A DNA stretch of 64,000 bases, taken from contig NZ_JAFEWF010000012.1 of NCBI RefSeq assembly GCF_017355835.1, positions 1 to 64,000 on the forward strand, read 5' to 3'. The notes below the pieces were generated by a model that made no database searches, was not told the DNA's origin, and was given only the letters and a program-made list of their open reading frames with translations. The number at the start of each line of letters is the position of its first letter. Within the stretch, counting starts at the first letter, position 1. This DNA comes from Desertivirga brevis. GTDB lineage: Bacteria; Bacteroidota; Bacteroidia; Sphingobacteriales; Sphingobacteriaceae. Below are positions 44,975 to 54,236 of this stretch, piece by piece. Made by a program: the position numbers and the translations under genes.

Positions 44975-45483
44975 GGGTTATTTAATTCCCTCAAAGGAAT
45001 ATAATGCCTACGAGCCCTCTGATAAGTTATACTTGATGAAAGCCCTGGATTTCTATGATAGCAAGGAGTTGAATAATTATATTGACTCAGTAAGGAAGAT
45101 TGAGTATGGTAAACTGGATGTCGTTTCTAGAGAATAATCCATGATATTTATTGGATGTGTGGACCGTTGCCACTTGTATTTTGCCGGATCTTAACCTGTT
45201 CCTGGATCTGACTCGTTCTTCAAATTTGCTGCGATTTTCATCAAGGATTCATGCTAAACAAAACCATACTATCAATTTTTCTTATAGCTCTTAGCAGTTG
45301 CTGTTATATAGGACCTCGAACACCGTATGGCCTTTCCTTGCTATTATTTATATCTCTTCATTATTAATAATACCCTCTTAATATATTATTAACCTCTCGT
45401 TAATTTAATTTCTAAAAAGTGACCCAAGTCCTATTTTTTTGTTTCACCCCTGTCTAACTTTAATAAAAGAATAAAATTAAGAC
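44975..45483. other. 509-bp region with two small coding scraps
   Basis: A frame open from about 44976 to TAA 45135-45137 encodes EYNAYEPSDKLYLMKALDFY followed by DSKELNNYIDSVRKIE; the first ATG in it is 45036 (33 codons). It looks like the C-terminal piece of a lost gene. At 45251-45367 a 38-codon ORF begins MLNKTILSIFLIALSSCC, which has a lipoprotein-type signal with SSC, but it stops soon after and may be a truncated lipoprotein. The rest is AT-rich and must carry the promoter of the TetR gene. Confidence 0.35.
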
Positions 45484-46110
45484 ATGGTTAATCAAGAAGT
45501 TACGCGAAAGACGATCCTGGAGGCTGCAAGAACTTTAATTAAAAAGTTGGGCTGGCAGAGTTTAACGGTTGAAATGCTGATAGCTGAGGCAAAAATTAGC
45601 AAATCAACTTTTGAAAACTATTACAAGAACCTGGATGAGCTCAAAAAGGCATATATCCAAAGTCAGGATTTCTGGTTTAAGCAACTTGGAAAATTGAGGA
45701 AGCCAGATTTTAATATTAACTCAAGCAAAGAGGTAAAGGAATTCCTGAAATCATTGATGGTTGAACGGCTCAATTTCATTTTTGAAAGTGAAGAATGGCG
45801 AGATATTATTCGGGAACAGGTTCGTACTAGTGCCCCCTTATTTAGTATTATTATTGAGACCAGAGAAAATGCAGCCTCCCTGGTACTAGACATTGTAAAT
45901 CCTTTTTTCTCAAATTCAACTGTTGAAATTGGAGCAGCTATGGCCATGGTATTCAGTTCAATAGATTTCTTTAGCCTTCCGGAAGCTCCATATGGTTTCC
46001 TTGGTTTTAGTGCCGGCAGCCGGACGCCAGAACAGCGGCAGGATCTGATTAAAACAATTGATTTAGTAATAGATGAAGCCTTTTCCAAATGTCCGGAATT
46101 AGTTAATTGA
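45484..46110 (+). CDS. TetR/AcrR-family transcriptional regulator
   Basis: A 208-aa protein with an N-terminal HTH (residues 8-52: TRKTILEAARTLIKKLGWQS, MLIAEAKISKSTFENYYKN) and a helical ligand-binding C-terminus. It has no adjacent target gene in operon distance, so its targets are unknown. Start at ATG 45484, after an AT-rich promoter stretch. Confidence 0.85.
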   Translation: MVNQEVTRKTILEAARTLIKKLGWQSLTVEMLIAEAKISKSTFENYYKNLDELKKAYIQSQDFWFKQLGKLRKPDFNINSSKEVKEFLKSLMVERLNFIFESEEWRDIIREQVRTSAPLFSIIIETRENAASLVLDIVNPFFSNSTVEIGAAMAMVFSSIDFFSLPEAPYGFLGFSAGSRTPEQRQDLIKTIDLVIDEAFSKCPELVN

Positions 46111-46303
46111 CCAATCTATTCTTGAGCGAGAGATCGTTGCAAAGCTCAGCTGATAGTCGCTTTAAGAGGTCGAGGTGTATCTTTAAATAGGAGAGATGAT
46201 GGAAAGAAAGCCGTTCTAATTAAGTTCGGCTTTTGTGTTTTAAATCATTTTTCTTATTCGGTTTAGCCTTGAAATTAAGCTTATATAATTAAACCTATCC
46301 GAG

Positions 46304-46729
46304 ATGGACAACCTACCCGAGAATAGAAATTCTGTAGATACTATTTTATCAGATTTTGAGGCTGAGCAATATGTCAAGGCTTTTTGGCGAGAGCCGACAG
46401 ATGATGAATTGAATGAGCTAGCCCTGCATATAGCAACAGATTACATTGAAGGGATGAGTAGATATATGGAACTTGAGATGGACGATGTCGAAATGATTAT
46501 AATGTTAGAAGAACAAAAGCAGAAGAATCTAAATGAGCTCAAGAGCTTAACAAGAGTAATGGAGATGCCAGGGTTGAACGCTATAGTGTTTTATACCCTG
46601 GCATTTTGTTTTTCCAAAACCCGAAAAGACAATAAAATCTGGTTCGGGGATGGTTTCATACGTTATATTAAGCGAGATGGGGTTTTGTGGTGGCACGATG
46701 AAGAGAATGATGTTTTGTTTGAGTTTTAA
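46304..46729 (+). CDS. Hypothetical protein, full-length copy of a duplicated gene
   Basis: A 141-aa protein (MDNLPENRNSVDTILSDFEA; later FWREPTDDELNELALHIATD). The first ~62 residues are nearly identical to those of a shorter gene at 54237. The C-terminal half (NKIWFGDGFIRYIKRDGVLWW) is beta-rich and unique to this copy. A 20-base block TGATGGAAAGAAAGCCGTTC (46197-46216) upstream is also shared with the second copy. Family and function unknown; no membrane or signal segment. Confidence 0.65.
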   Translation: MDNLPENRNSVDTILSDFEAEQYVKAFWREPTDDELNELALHIATDYIEGMSRYMELEMDDVEMIIMLEEQKQKNLNELKSLTRVMEMPGLNAIVFYTLAFCFSKTRKDNKIWFGDGFIRYIKRDGVLWWHDEENDVLFEF

Positions 46730-46879
46730 AAAACTTTTGCAGCCGGCTTCGTTGCCAGTACCCTTTTTGTAACCTGGCATCGTATCTGCTTTACAAGCCA
46801 GGACCGGATATTTCAGGAAAGATTGATAGCATTTCCCCTGCGCATAAATAAGTGTAGCACCATGAGTAGAAGGAAGAAC

Positions 46880-47833
46880 TTAAAGTTCAACTTCCATTTG
46901 AATATTGCACCGCTCGTAGGGAGAGGGTGCTCCCGTTACTTTCTTAAAACCAAGTTTTTGATAAAGTGAAATAGCGGGCTTCAAAATGGTATTACTTTCC
47001 AGGTAGATCTTTCTGGCGCCAAGTTCTCTGGCTTTGTGCAATGCCGCTTGTCCCAGGAGCCATCCAATATTCTTGCCCTGAGCCTCCGGCGAAACTGCCA
47101 TTTTCGCTAATTCGAAATCGCAATCTCCTTCCTGCATTTTAAGTAATGCACATACACCCATTGGTAAATCGTCATAGAGCGCTACTAAGATATAGCCACC
47201 TTTTTGAATGATGCTTTCATCGGGATTATCTAGTGCTTTATGATCTGAGGCTTCCATCTTAAAGTACTTAGTTATCCATTCTTCATTTAAGCTTCGAAAG
47301 ACAGAAGCATATTCAGGCTTATAATCAACGATCTTTACTTTAGCACTTTCACGTTTCTTTTGAACTTCTTTTACCCGGTCGAAAAGGGATTTTTGATCAA
47401 GGAGGTACTCACATTCCTCAATGGCTTTCCACAAATCGCAGGTGGATTGCGATAAAAGCTCATTAACCGCTTGCCCTACGTCAAGGTACTGCGATTGCAT
47501 AGGTTCAATGATTTTTCTGCCTTTTTCAGTCAGCTTTATCATATTGCGGCGGCCATCATTTTTATCCTTTGTTTCTTTTACCAAACCGGCCTTCGACATC
47601 TCCCGCACAATCTTGCTTACCGAGGGATGGCTGTGGCCTATATCTTTCGCTAAAGCGGTGACACTTTTACTACCCTCTGAGGCTAATATGAAAAATACCG
47701 GATACCATTTGGGCTGTATCGGCACCTGGTATAATTTGTAGATCTCCTCGGCATCACTGGAGATTCTATCTGTAAGTAATCTTAAGCGGCTTCCAATTGC
47801 AGCTGGGCCAGCGTTACTAAAAAAAATATTCAT
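46880..47833 (-). CDS. MarR-type HTH fused to GNAT acetyltransferase
   Basis: A 317-aa two-domain protein (ATG 47833; TTG 47857 would add eight residues and cover the operator). Residues ~1-145 are a MarR winged helix (SKSVTALAKDIGHSHPSVSK, KSDDNKDG-like wing region KDKNDGRRNMIKLTEKG). Residues ~160-317 are a GNAT fold with the acetyl-CoA signature AVSPEAQGKNIGWLLGQAAL and YLESNTILKPAISLYQKLGF. Such fusions are probably autoregulated acetyltransferases acting on small molecules or proteins; the substrate is unknown. A perfect palindrome lies 8 nt upstream of the ATG. The gene is monocistronic as far as visible. Confidence 0.88.
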   Translation of the reverse strand: MNIFFSNAGPAAIGSRLRLLTDRISSDAEEIYKLYQVPIQPKWYPVFFILASEGSKSVTALAKDIGHSHPSVSKIVREMSKAGLVKETKDKNDGRRNMIKLTEKGRKIIEPMQSQYLDVGQAVNELLSQSTCDLWKAIEECEYLLDQKSLFDRVKEVQKKRESAKVKIVDYKPEYASVFRSLNEEWITKYFKMEASDHKALDNPDESIIQKGGYILVALYDDLPMGVCALLKMQEGDCDFELAKMAVSPEAQGKNIGWLLGQAALHKARELGARKIYLESNTILKPAISLYQKLGFKKVTGAPSPYERCNIQMEVEL

Positions 47834-47840
47834 ACGATTA

Positions 47841-47854
47841 CGTAACTGGTTACG
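47841..47854. promoter_or_regulatory. Palindromic operator upstream of MarR-GNAT gene
   Basis: CGTAAC-TG-GTTACG is a perfect 6+6 inverted repeat with two-base spacer, 8 nt ahead of the ATG and therefore in the leader or promoter. Size fits a MarR dimer site and predicts autorepression. Confidence 0.7.
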
Positions 47855-47857
47855 CAA

Positions 47858-48182
47858 ATGTAGAGAAAGTGTCCTTTTAGTCCAAACAGTTGCTAGGAAA
47901 ACTGATATATTAATGACTTAAACTAATTACTTATAGAATGACTAAGGCTAGAACATTTATCAATCCTGAGTTGGTGAGGCAAGGGAAAGATGAAAGAAAA
48001 GCGTTTTTTTAGGTAAAAAATTGTGTTGCAAACCTGCAGCGTTAAGGGCCAGGATGGCAAAGGTGGATGAGATCATCCGTGGGATGGATCAGCTACTTCA
48101 ATTCGACATTAGTGTTTAAGGTCATTTTTCTCGTGGAAACTAGTTTTTAATTTAGGAAGACAAACTTTATTACTAAAAATTC
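47858..48182. other. 325-bp intergenic region with short decayed frames
   Basis: Contains a 23-codon ORF from ATG 47939 (MTKARTFINPELVRQGKDER) and a 21-codon ORF ending at about 48118 (EIIRGMDQLLQFDISV). Neither looks complete. It must carry divergent promoters for the MarR-GNAT and the 89-aa genes. Confidence 0.3.
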
Positions 48183-48452
48183 ATGAATAAAAAGGATTTA
48201 ACTGAATATCTTGACTATTGGAACCAGCAGGATAAAGCCGAAGGCGGATTTAAGCCAATTAATCCCTACCAGTTAGGAGGGTATATGATCTCACCAAGCT
48301 TTTTCCTTAAATGGTATGTGGACAAGGAGGAATTTATTGCTCTTGCAAAAGAGATGGAGTTCGATTTGAGTGAAGTGGAGAGCTCAAAGATGAGTTTTCA
48401 GTACGGCGATCAGAATGTAGAAATAGAAATTTATCCGGAGCATGAACACTAG
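48183..48452 (+). CDS. Hypothetical 89-aa protein
   Basis: A small soluble protein (MNKKDLTEYLDYWNQQDKAE, then PYQLGGYMISPSFFLKWYVD, EFDLSEVESSKM and beta-rich VEIEIYPEHEH). No domain is recognised. It stands alone, with an AT-rich upstream region and no clear operon partner. Confidence 0.6.
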   Translation: MNKKDLTEYLDYWNQQDKAEGGFKPINPYQLGGYMISPSFFLKWYVDKEEFIALAKEMEFDLSEVESSKMSFQYGDQNVEIEIYPEHEH

Positions 48453-48593
48453 GTTTTCTTTGGAGCTTCTCCGAAGACTTTATGTTTCTATAGAAGGGAA
48501 CTGGAGTGAACTTTAGCTTGCCTGGCTCTTATTTACTCCTCTCTCTGACCTTAAGCTTTTGCCAAGAAAATAAAGATAAAGTCCTAAATAATG

Positions 48594-49244
48594 CTATAGT
48601 TTAAACCGTCTTTGCAAATTTCCTTCCGGCTCAATCTTTTCACTAATATTGGAAAAGCTTTGATTGCTCATTATAATATCAAAAGTCGCTTTATCCATCC
48701 TATCTTGCTGAAATGAGTATTCAGCAAATCTTTTAATGAAGTTAAAGTCATTGCTCTGGTAGCGAAGCAGTTCCATACCCTTAAATGTTATCAAATTTTC
48801 TGCCTCATTCAATCCACCATTATATATTAGGTCAGTTCGATCGAAGTAAAAGTAATAATGCGAGAAGTTCTTGAAGTTTTCATTAAAGTTAATCAATACT
48901 GTGTCTTTCGAGATCGCTAGTCCATTTTCTAAAATCCTTCTTCTATTCGCACGATCAAGAGATTTATTGGGCGAGTCAAGAAAAAGCTGAACTTGTTGAG
49001 TGAAGTAACCTGCATCCTTCGCTTTATCTACCAGCTTCGAGAATTTGGGGTCATTGAAAACGGTTTCCAGTATAATGTCTCGCCTGTGTTTAATGGATTT
49101 GTCGAATAGTTCAAAGATCCTTCCCTTAAACACATCAGTCATTAAAATGTCGAAGGTTTCCAGTTGAGATATACGGGAACGTATAAAACTGGATTTCCCG
49201 ACAGCATTAGGTCCTGTAACAAAAACAAGTTCAGGGGTGCTCAT
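48594..49244 (-). CDS. Zeta-toxin-like P-loop kinase, putative toxin of a TA pair
   Basis: A 216-aa protein with a Walker A motif GPNAVGKSS at residues 11-19 and a zeta-type layout: P-loop, ILMTDVFKGR region, RRDIILETVFNDPKF, then LDSPNKSLDRANRR carrying conserved Arg residues. Zeta toxins phosphorylate UDP-N-acetylglucosamine, poisoning cell-wall synthesis; related kinases have other small substrates. It overlaps the upstream small gene by 14 nt, the usual antitoxin-toxin order. A toxin role is inferred from family resemblance and gene pair. It could also be an AAA/UDP-sugar kinase without toxicity. Confidence 0.7.
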   Translation of the reverse strand: MSTPELVFVTGPNAVGKSSFIRSRISQLETFDILMTDVFKGRIFELFDKSIKHRRDIILETVFNDPKFSKLVDKAKDAGYFTQQVQLFLDSPNKSLDRANRRRILENGLAISKDTVLINFNENFKNFSHYYFYFDRTDLIYNGGLNEAENLITFKGMELLRYQSNDFNFIKRFAEYSFQQDRMDKATFDIIMSNQSFSNISEKIEPEGNLQRRFKL

Positions 49245-49479
49245 TAATAGGCGCTAGATAGGTATCAATCACCTCAACGGGATAGCCATTCTCATCATAC
49301 TTATAATCTACCAAGGCTAAAAATATTTCCCCCGTTGGTAGCTCTTTTCGAAGGTACCCCCCGTCAGCGTTCCGTTCGGAGTAGTAAGGATTGCCCAATT
49401 CGAAAGCTCTTTGTCTTCCAAGCTCATGTAGATTTGTTAAATTCTTAAGTAGTTCATCGACTTTGCTTAACGCTTCCAT
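49231..49479 (-). CDS. Small protein upstream of the zeta-like gene, putative antitoxin
   Basis: An 82-aa soluble, mainly acidic protein (MEALSKVDELLKNLTNLHEL, DGGYLRKELPTGEIFLALVD). It has no DNA-binding motif that I can see, and its C-terminal part is beta-rich. It is the first gene of a two-gene unit and overlaps the kinase start by 14 nt, so translation is coupled. The antitoxin role is suggested by this arrangement alone. Confidence 0.55.
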   Translation of the reverse strand: MEALSKVDELLKNLTNLHELGRQRAFELGNPYYSERNADGGYLRKELPTGEIFLALVDYKYDENGYPVEVIDTYLAPINEHP

Positions 49480-49944
49480 ATCCTAAGGTACTTATTTCAA
49501 AGATACAAAAATTGAACTGAATGGTTTTATATCTGCCTAGGAGAACTTGCTCCTCCTTCAAAAATTGTAAGAATGTTACAGGCAGGGTAAGCTTGAACAA
49601 GGTCTGGAATCTTTAAAGGGAAAAGTCATAGTACTTGAATGGGACGGCACACGAAAACCTCTTATGCGTTTACTGAACAAGGTGTTGCTTTGTTATCAGA
49701 AATAGTGATAGAGCTATCTCGGTGAGTATCCAGATTACCTGCTACGGTTGCTTTATTCTTGAATCCCCTTGTAGGGGCCTGGAAAAGACCATTAGGTTGC
49801 CGTCCTATATCAATATCTAGAAAGAAAGAGGATAATTAAGGCTTTCGTAAATCTGTGCTATTCTTCCCGACAAACGGGTTATTTATCCCACGTAAATCAG
49901 CCCACCTTTGAAATATCAAAAACAACAAAAAAAATATTACAATC
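49480..49944. other. 465-bp intergenic region containing an ORF6N-domain remnant
   Basis: At 49639-49725 the plus strand reads TSYAFTEQGVALLSEIVIEL, the core of ORF6N/KilA-type phage DNA-binding domains (usual form YAFTEQGVAMLS), before a stop at 49723-49725. Only this 28-codon scrap remains. The rest is AT-rich and carries the promoter of the SDR gene. No other coding signal is seen. Confidence 0.6.
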
Positions 49945-50766
49945 ATGAGCAAGACAATTTTCATCACAGGAGCATCTAGAGGATTTGGAAAACTTTGGGC
50001 AGAGGCCTTTTTAAAACGTGGCGATAAAGTAGCTGCAACTTCGCGTAACATCAGCGGACTACAGGATCTGAGCGATATATACGGTGACAGCTTTTTACCA
50101 ATTGCCTTAGACATAACCGACCGTGAGGCAGCCATTGAGGCGGTAAATAAAGCGCATCGTCATTTTGGAAGTCTGGATGTGGTCATTAACAATGCAGGAT
50201 ATGGTGTATTTGGCGCAGTTGAAGAAGCAAGCGAGCAGGAAACCAAAGATGTATTTAATGCCAATGTCTTCGGTACATTGTGGATTACACAAGCAGCTCT
50301 GCCCATTTTCCGTGAACAGCGTCATGGTCACATTATTCAACTGTCGAGCGTTCTGGGCGTTTGGTCGTTGCCAACATTGGGAATTTACAATGCCACCAAA
50401 TTTGCTGTGGAAGGCTTTAGTGAAGCCCTGGCTAGTGAGGTAGCCGAATTTGGCATTAATGTAACGCTAATAGAACCTAACGGCTACACTACCGATTTTG
50501 GTGGTGCATCAGCAGTGCAGAGCAAAGCTATTGCTGCGTACGACAATATCAAAGCCAGCCTTGCTACAGCGGAAGGCCTGCAGTCTGATGACTATGGCAA
50601 ACCTGAAGCTACCGTACCTGCCATTCTAAAATTGATTGATGCAGAAAATCCGCCCTTACGCCTCTTCTTAGGCAAAGTTGGTTACAGTAAAACAAAACGT
50701 GTGTACCAGGAAAAACTTGACACCTGGAAAGCATGGGAAGATGTATCTGTAGCTGCACATGGCTGA
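49945..50766 (+). CDS. Short-chain dehydrogenase/reductase (SDR)
   Basis: A 273-aa classical SDR. The Rossmann motif TGASRGFG is at residues 8-15, NNAGYGVFG follows, and the catalytic Ser-Tyr-x-x-x-Lys set is seen as SSVLGVW and YNATK. Oxidises or reduces small carbonyl/alcohol compounds with NAD(P). Substrate unknown; the AraC regulator gene 134 nt downstream may control it. A terminator hairpin follows the gene. Confidence 0.92.
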   Translation: MSKTIFITGASRGFGKLWAEAFLKRGDKVAATSRNISGLQDLSDIYGDSFLPIALDITDREAAIEAVNKAHRHFGSLDVVINNAGYGVFGAVEEASEQETKDVFNANVFGTLWITQAALPIFREQRHGHIIQLSSVLGVWSLPTLGIYNATKFAVEGFSEALASEVAEFGINVTLIEPNGYTTDFGGASAVQSKAIAAYDNIKASLATAEGLQSDDYGKPEATVPAILKLIDAENPPLRLFLGKVGYSKTKRVYQEKLDTWKAWEDVSVAAHG

Positions 50767-50778
50767 TTAAGCGGAATC

Positions 50779-50814
50779 GGGCGCTCTCTGTTGTCCAACA
50801 AAAGCAGGGCGCCC
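50779..50814 (+). terminator. Terminator-like hairpin after the SDR gene
   Basis: GGGCGC and GCGCCC arms with further partial pairing (TTGT/ACAA) in the loop. T-tract weak. Confidence 0.5.
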
Positions 50815-50900
50815 TTACCATCATTATAGAAAAATATTGCAAGCTAAGAGCAGTATTTGGTTTTATTTTTTAGTGATAACGCCCTACATTGTATGACAAT

Positions 50901-51791
50901 ATGAAACATTACAGCACACTTACGGATCTGCACAAAGGAAATGGCTGGGCTCCGCCGGAACACCCCCTGTTTAGTGTGATAGGCTGTCAGAGCGACTGCC
51001 CTTTGGGTGACCGTGAGTTTACCTCTGACTGCTATATGATCGGCTTCAAAAAGGTTAAATCAGGCGTGATACTTTATGGTCGTACAGAGTATGACCATTC
51101 CAACGGATCCATGATGTTTGTAAGACCCCGGCAGATCATCGAGATGAAGAACCTGGAGTTTGAAGAAAGGGGATTTATGCTGCTGATCCATGAGGATTAT
51201 TTGAACGGGCATGAACTTTATAAAGCTATCCAGAAATATGGCTACTTCGATTATGAGGTCAACGAGGCGCTGCATCTGTCGCCACGTGAAGAAGCCGTTA
51301 TTTGGGAGCTGCATGATAAAATCAAATCGGAATATGAAAATAACCCGGACGAGTATAGTAGGGAAATCATCCTTGGCCATCTTGCGTCCGTACTGATGTA
51401 TGCACAGCGCTACTACAAACGCCAATTTGTTAATCGCACCGAAGTATCGGGCAAAACGGCTACCCGTTTTCTTGAGGTTCTTCAGGACTATTACCACAAG
51501 GGCCTTTTACAAACACAAGGATTACCATCGGTGAACCATCTGGCTGAAAGCCTGTTTGTCTCCCCGCGATACCTGAGTGATTTGTTGAAACAGGAAACCG
51601 GCAAAACGGCGATGGATCTGATTCATATCTCATTAATTAGTGAAGCCAAGAACCTTTTGAGGGAAGGACAACAGGGTGTTGCTGAAATTGCCTACCAACT
51701 TGGCTTTGAGAATAGTTCTTACTTTACCCGTCTGTTCAAAAAGCAAACTGGCATGAAGCCACTGGAATTTAAAAAGTTACATCTGAACTGA
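50901..51791 (+). CDS. AraC/XylS-family transcriptional regulator
   Basis: A 296-aa protein (ATG 50901; TTG 50889 adds four residues). The C-terminal ~100 residues contain the two HTH motifs (VNHLAESLFVSPRYLSDLLK and GVAEIAYQLGFENSSYFTRL). The N-terminal half is a sensory domain of unknown ligand. It lies behind the SDR gene, which it may activate, and is convergent with a second AraC gene. Confidence 0.9.
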   Translation: MKHYSTLTDLHKGNGWAPPEHPLFSVIGCQSDCPLGDREFTSDCYMIGFKKVKSGVILYGRTEYDHSNGSMMFVRPRQIIEMKNLEFEERGFMLLIHEDYLNGHELYKAIQKYGYFDYEVNEALHLSPREEAVIWELHDKIKSEYENNPDEYSREIILGHLASVLMYAQRYYKRQFVNRTEVSGKTATRFLEVLQDYYHKGLLQTQGLPSVNHLAESLFVSPRYLSDLLKQETGKTAMDLIHISLISEAKNLLREGQQGVAEIAYQLGFENSSYFTRLFKKQTGMKPLEFKKLHLN

Positions 51792-51832
51792 ACGGTATAA
51801 GATAATTCACCCAAGAACTGAAATTTGATTGA

Positions 51833-52735
51833 TCAGCTTTTGGGTAAATCTGCTACAATAGATATCCCGGTTCTGTCCCTGAATGCCTGGGGTGAAACTT
51901 TAGTGATCTTTTTAAAAAACCTGCTGAAGTAAAACTCATCCTGAAACTTCAGATTAAAAGCAATTTCCTTGATGCTTTGCCGTGTCAGGTGAAGTTGCTT
52001 TTTAGCTTCCAGTACCAGCCGCTCCTGGATTAACTGCGATGGCGTCTTTTTAAAGTAGTGCTGGCTGCGACGGGTGAAATTATCCGGTGTCATTGCCAAT
52101 AGACTGGCATAGTCTGCCGGTTTGCGCAGATTAAGGTAATGCTGATCTAAAAGCTGCCTGAATTTTTCCATCTGTTCATCTTTTTTGATTAAAACAGAAG
52201 TTCCATCAAGCTCCCTCATTTTGATACTGCTTGATTTCGCAAGAAAGAGTTGCAAATAGGAGCGGATAACGATCTCGGAAGGGCAGTCCAGCCTTGCTTC
52301 CTCCTCCATTTCCTTTAGTATTCTTGAAAAGCTAGCGGACTGAGTGTCGGAGAGAGAAATGATCGGATCTAAATAGATATTGTTGAACAAAAGTCCGTTA
52401 CATGCAACTTCTTTGCGATGATATTCGATGCAATAAAAATCACCGTGGAATTGCAGCACAACGCATCGCAAATTAATGCAGTCCCGCAGGTGAAGTACTT
52501 GTAAGGGGGTAGCAAATAAGAGAGCAGGAGCGGTAAACGGGAAAGCACCGAAATCTGCCTGAAATATACCTTTTCCTTGTGTGATCAGTAAAATGGTATA
52601 TTCTGAATATTGCGTGGGATTGCATAAGGCTTCTCCCTCCAGGTGTTGCAAGCCTAACAAATATTCGCCAGATGAAGAATAAATAACCGGTATGGGCTTT
52701 AACATACTATAAGTATTGCGCATTGTGATCTGCAT
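51833..52735 (-). CDS. AraC-family transcriptional regulator
   Basis: A 300-aa protein. The C-terminal HTH pair is seen as YASLLAMTPDNFTRRSQHYF and SIKEIAFNLKFQDEFYFSRF, ending in KKITKVSPQAFRDR. The N-terminal domain is cupin-like in style (ILLITQGKGIFQADFGAF). It is divergent from the DUF417 gene (245 bp away) and is probably the regulator of DUF417 and the AhpD-like gene. ATG 52735 is chosen; a second ATG occurs four residues later. Confidence 0.9.
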   Translation of the reverse strand: MQITMRNTYSMLKPIPVIYSSSGEYLLGLQHLEGEALCNPTQYSEYTILLITQGKGIFQADFGAFPFTAPALLFATPLQVLHLRDCINLRCVVLQFHGDFYCIEYHRKEVACNGLLFNNIYLDPIISLSDTQSASFSRILKEMEEEARLDCPSEIVIRSYLQLFLAKSSSIKMRELDGTSVLIKKDEQMEKFRQLLDQHYLNLRKPADYASLLAMTPDNFTRRSQHYFKKTPSQLIQERLVLEAKKQLHLTRQSIKEIAFNLKFQDEFYFSRFFKKITKVSPQAFRDRTGISIVADLPKS

Positions 52736-52980
52736 TCAAAAATAGAGGATTATGCGCTCCTTCAGCTGATATAATTATCAAATTTATTATCGATCAGAGA
52801 TAATCTTAAAAGACGGTGTAAAATGTTCAAATGAGTCTAACCAATCTGTCGAATCGTTGCCGTGTAAAATCTGTAGTTATGGATAAAAAAGGGGCTTGAA
52901 GGATTTGTCCATGGATTGGCCTGTTCGGTCCATGTTCCGGCGTTGGAGGCAGCTGTATTTTTGGTAAAAAAATAAACAGC

Positions 52981-53550
52981 ATGAAAAATTCAATCATAAA
53001 TACTGTAGCCAGCCTGGACCAATTTGGAAAAAATGCCATACGCTTCGGAATTGTCGTCGTATTTCTTTGGATAGGTGGCCTGAAGTTCTTCACTTATGAG
53101 GCCGACGGCATCGTGCCTTTTGTGGCAAACAGTCCTTTTATGTCTTTCTTTTACAACTTTCCTACTGACTACAAGCAGCACATGAACAAGGAGGGCGAGC
53201 TGATTGCCGCTAACCATGAGTGGCATGTTCAAAATAATACTTATGGCTTCTCAAAAGGCCTGGGTATCCTGCTGATCACGATGGCTATTTTAGTTGCCCT
53301 GCACCCTGTAGCTCCTCTTTATAGTATAATCGGCAACATATTAATTCTTATAATGACGCTCGGTACCCTGTCATTTCTGATAACAACACCTGAAAGTTGG
53401 GTGCCGCATCTGACTGACCACCAATGGGGATTTCCTTATTTATCAGCACGTGGCAGACTCGTTATTAAGGACCTTGTCATCCTTGGTGGGGCCATTGTTA
53501 CCATGAGCGATTCGGCCAGGGCATACCTCAACCGCCACCCTCATATCTAA
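52981..53550 (+). CDS. DUF417 family membrane protein (YkgB/RclC-like)
   Basis: A 189-aa protein with four membrane helices (about 20-36, 92-108, 114-133 and 160-178) and the DUF417 signature IRFGIVVVFLWIGGLKFFTY. Relatives in enterobacteria (RclC) are induced by reactive chlorine; here the function is unproven. It is followed 34 nt later by an AhpD-like gene, so both may form a redox-stress operon controlled by the divergent AraC regulator. Confidence 0.88.
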   Translation: MKNSIINTVASLDQFGKNAIRFGIVVVFLWIGGLKFFTYEADGIVPFVANSPFMSFFYNFPTDYKQHMNKEGELIAANHEWHVQNNTYGFSKGLGILLITMAILVALHPVAPLYSIIGNILILIMTLGTLSFLITTPESWVPHLTDHQWGFPYLSARGRLVIKDLVILGGAIVTMSDSARAYLNRHPHI

Positions 53551-53583
53551 CAACAGCTTATTACTTATTAATTCATATATATC

Positions 53584-54126
53584 ATGAAAACTATCACAGT
53601 ACCTGCAAGAGAGCAGGTAAGCACTGAATCGCAGGCAATTTTTGATCAGATACAGAAAAAAATGGGAAAAGTTCCTAACCTGTACGCAACTATCGGCTAT
53701 TCTGCCACGGCGTTGAAAAGCATGCTGGATTACGAAGCAACTCTAACAAGCAGCAGCATTTTTACAGCTAAGGAGCGTGAGGCCATTAACCTAGTCGTTT
53801 CGCAGGTAAATGCTTGTAATTATTGTCTCGCTGCTCATACCGCCATTGCTCAAATGAAAGGCTTCACTAAGGAGGAAACCATTCAGATCAGGAAAGGCAT
53901 TTCGAAAGACACAAAATTGGATGCCATTATCCTTTTGGCGCAATCAATTGCAGAGAATAAAGGCCAGGCAGATGTTACGCTTACCCACAATTTTTTTGCT
54001 GCAGGTTATGATGAAGCCGCTTTAATCGAGCTGATCGGACTGGTCACTTTGAGAACATTTACTAATTATGTTTACGCTGCAACCGAAATCCCGATCGATT
54101 TTCCTTTAGCAGATCCAATCAATTGA
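53584..54126 (+). CDS. AhpD-like carboxymuconolactone decarboxylase family protein
   Basis: A 180-aa protein with the AhpD-type catalytic set Cys78-x-x-Cys81 and His85 in NACNYCLAAHTAI. Members act as thiol peroxidases or reductases of peroxiredoxins. EREAINLVVSQVN and the later TLRTFTNYVYAATEIP fit the family. It is the second gene of a DUF417-AhpD unit and suggests oxidative stress defence. No signal peptide. Confidence 0.9.
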   Translation: MKTITVPAREQVSTESQAIFDQIQKKMGKVPNLYATIGYSATALKSMLDYEATLTSSSIFTAKEREAINLVVSQVNACNYCLAAHTAIAQMKGFTKEETIQIRKGISKDTKLDAIILLAQSIAENKGQADVTLTHNFFAAGYDEAALIELIGLVTLRTFTNYVYAATEIPIDFPLADPIN

Positions 54127-54236
54127 GAATCGGTTACTCTTAAGTCTATTTACAGCATAAGTGCTTAATTGTCACTTATGCTGTTTTTGATTCCAAAATC
54201 CGACTCTGATGGAAAGAAAGCCGTTCCCTCTCCAAA

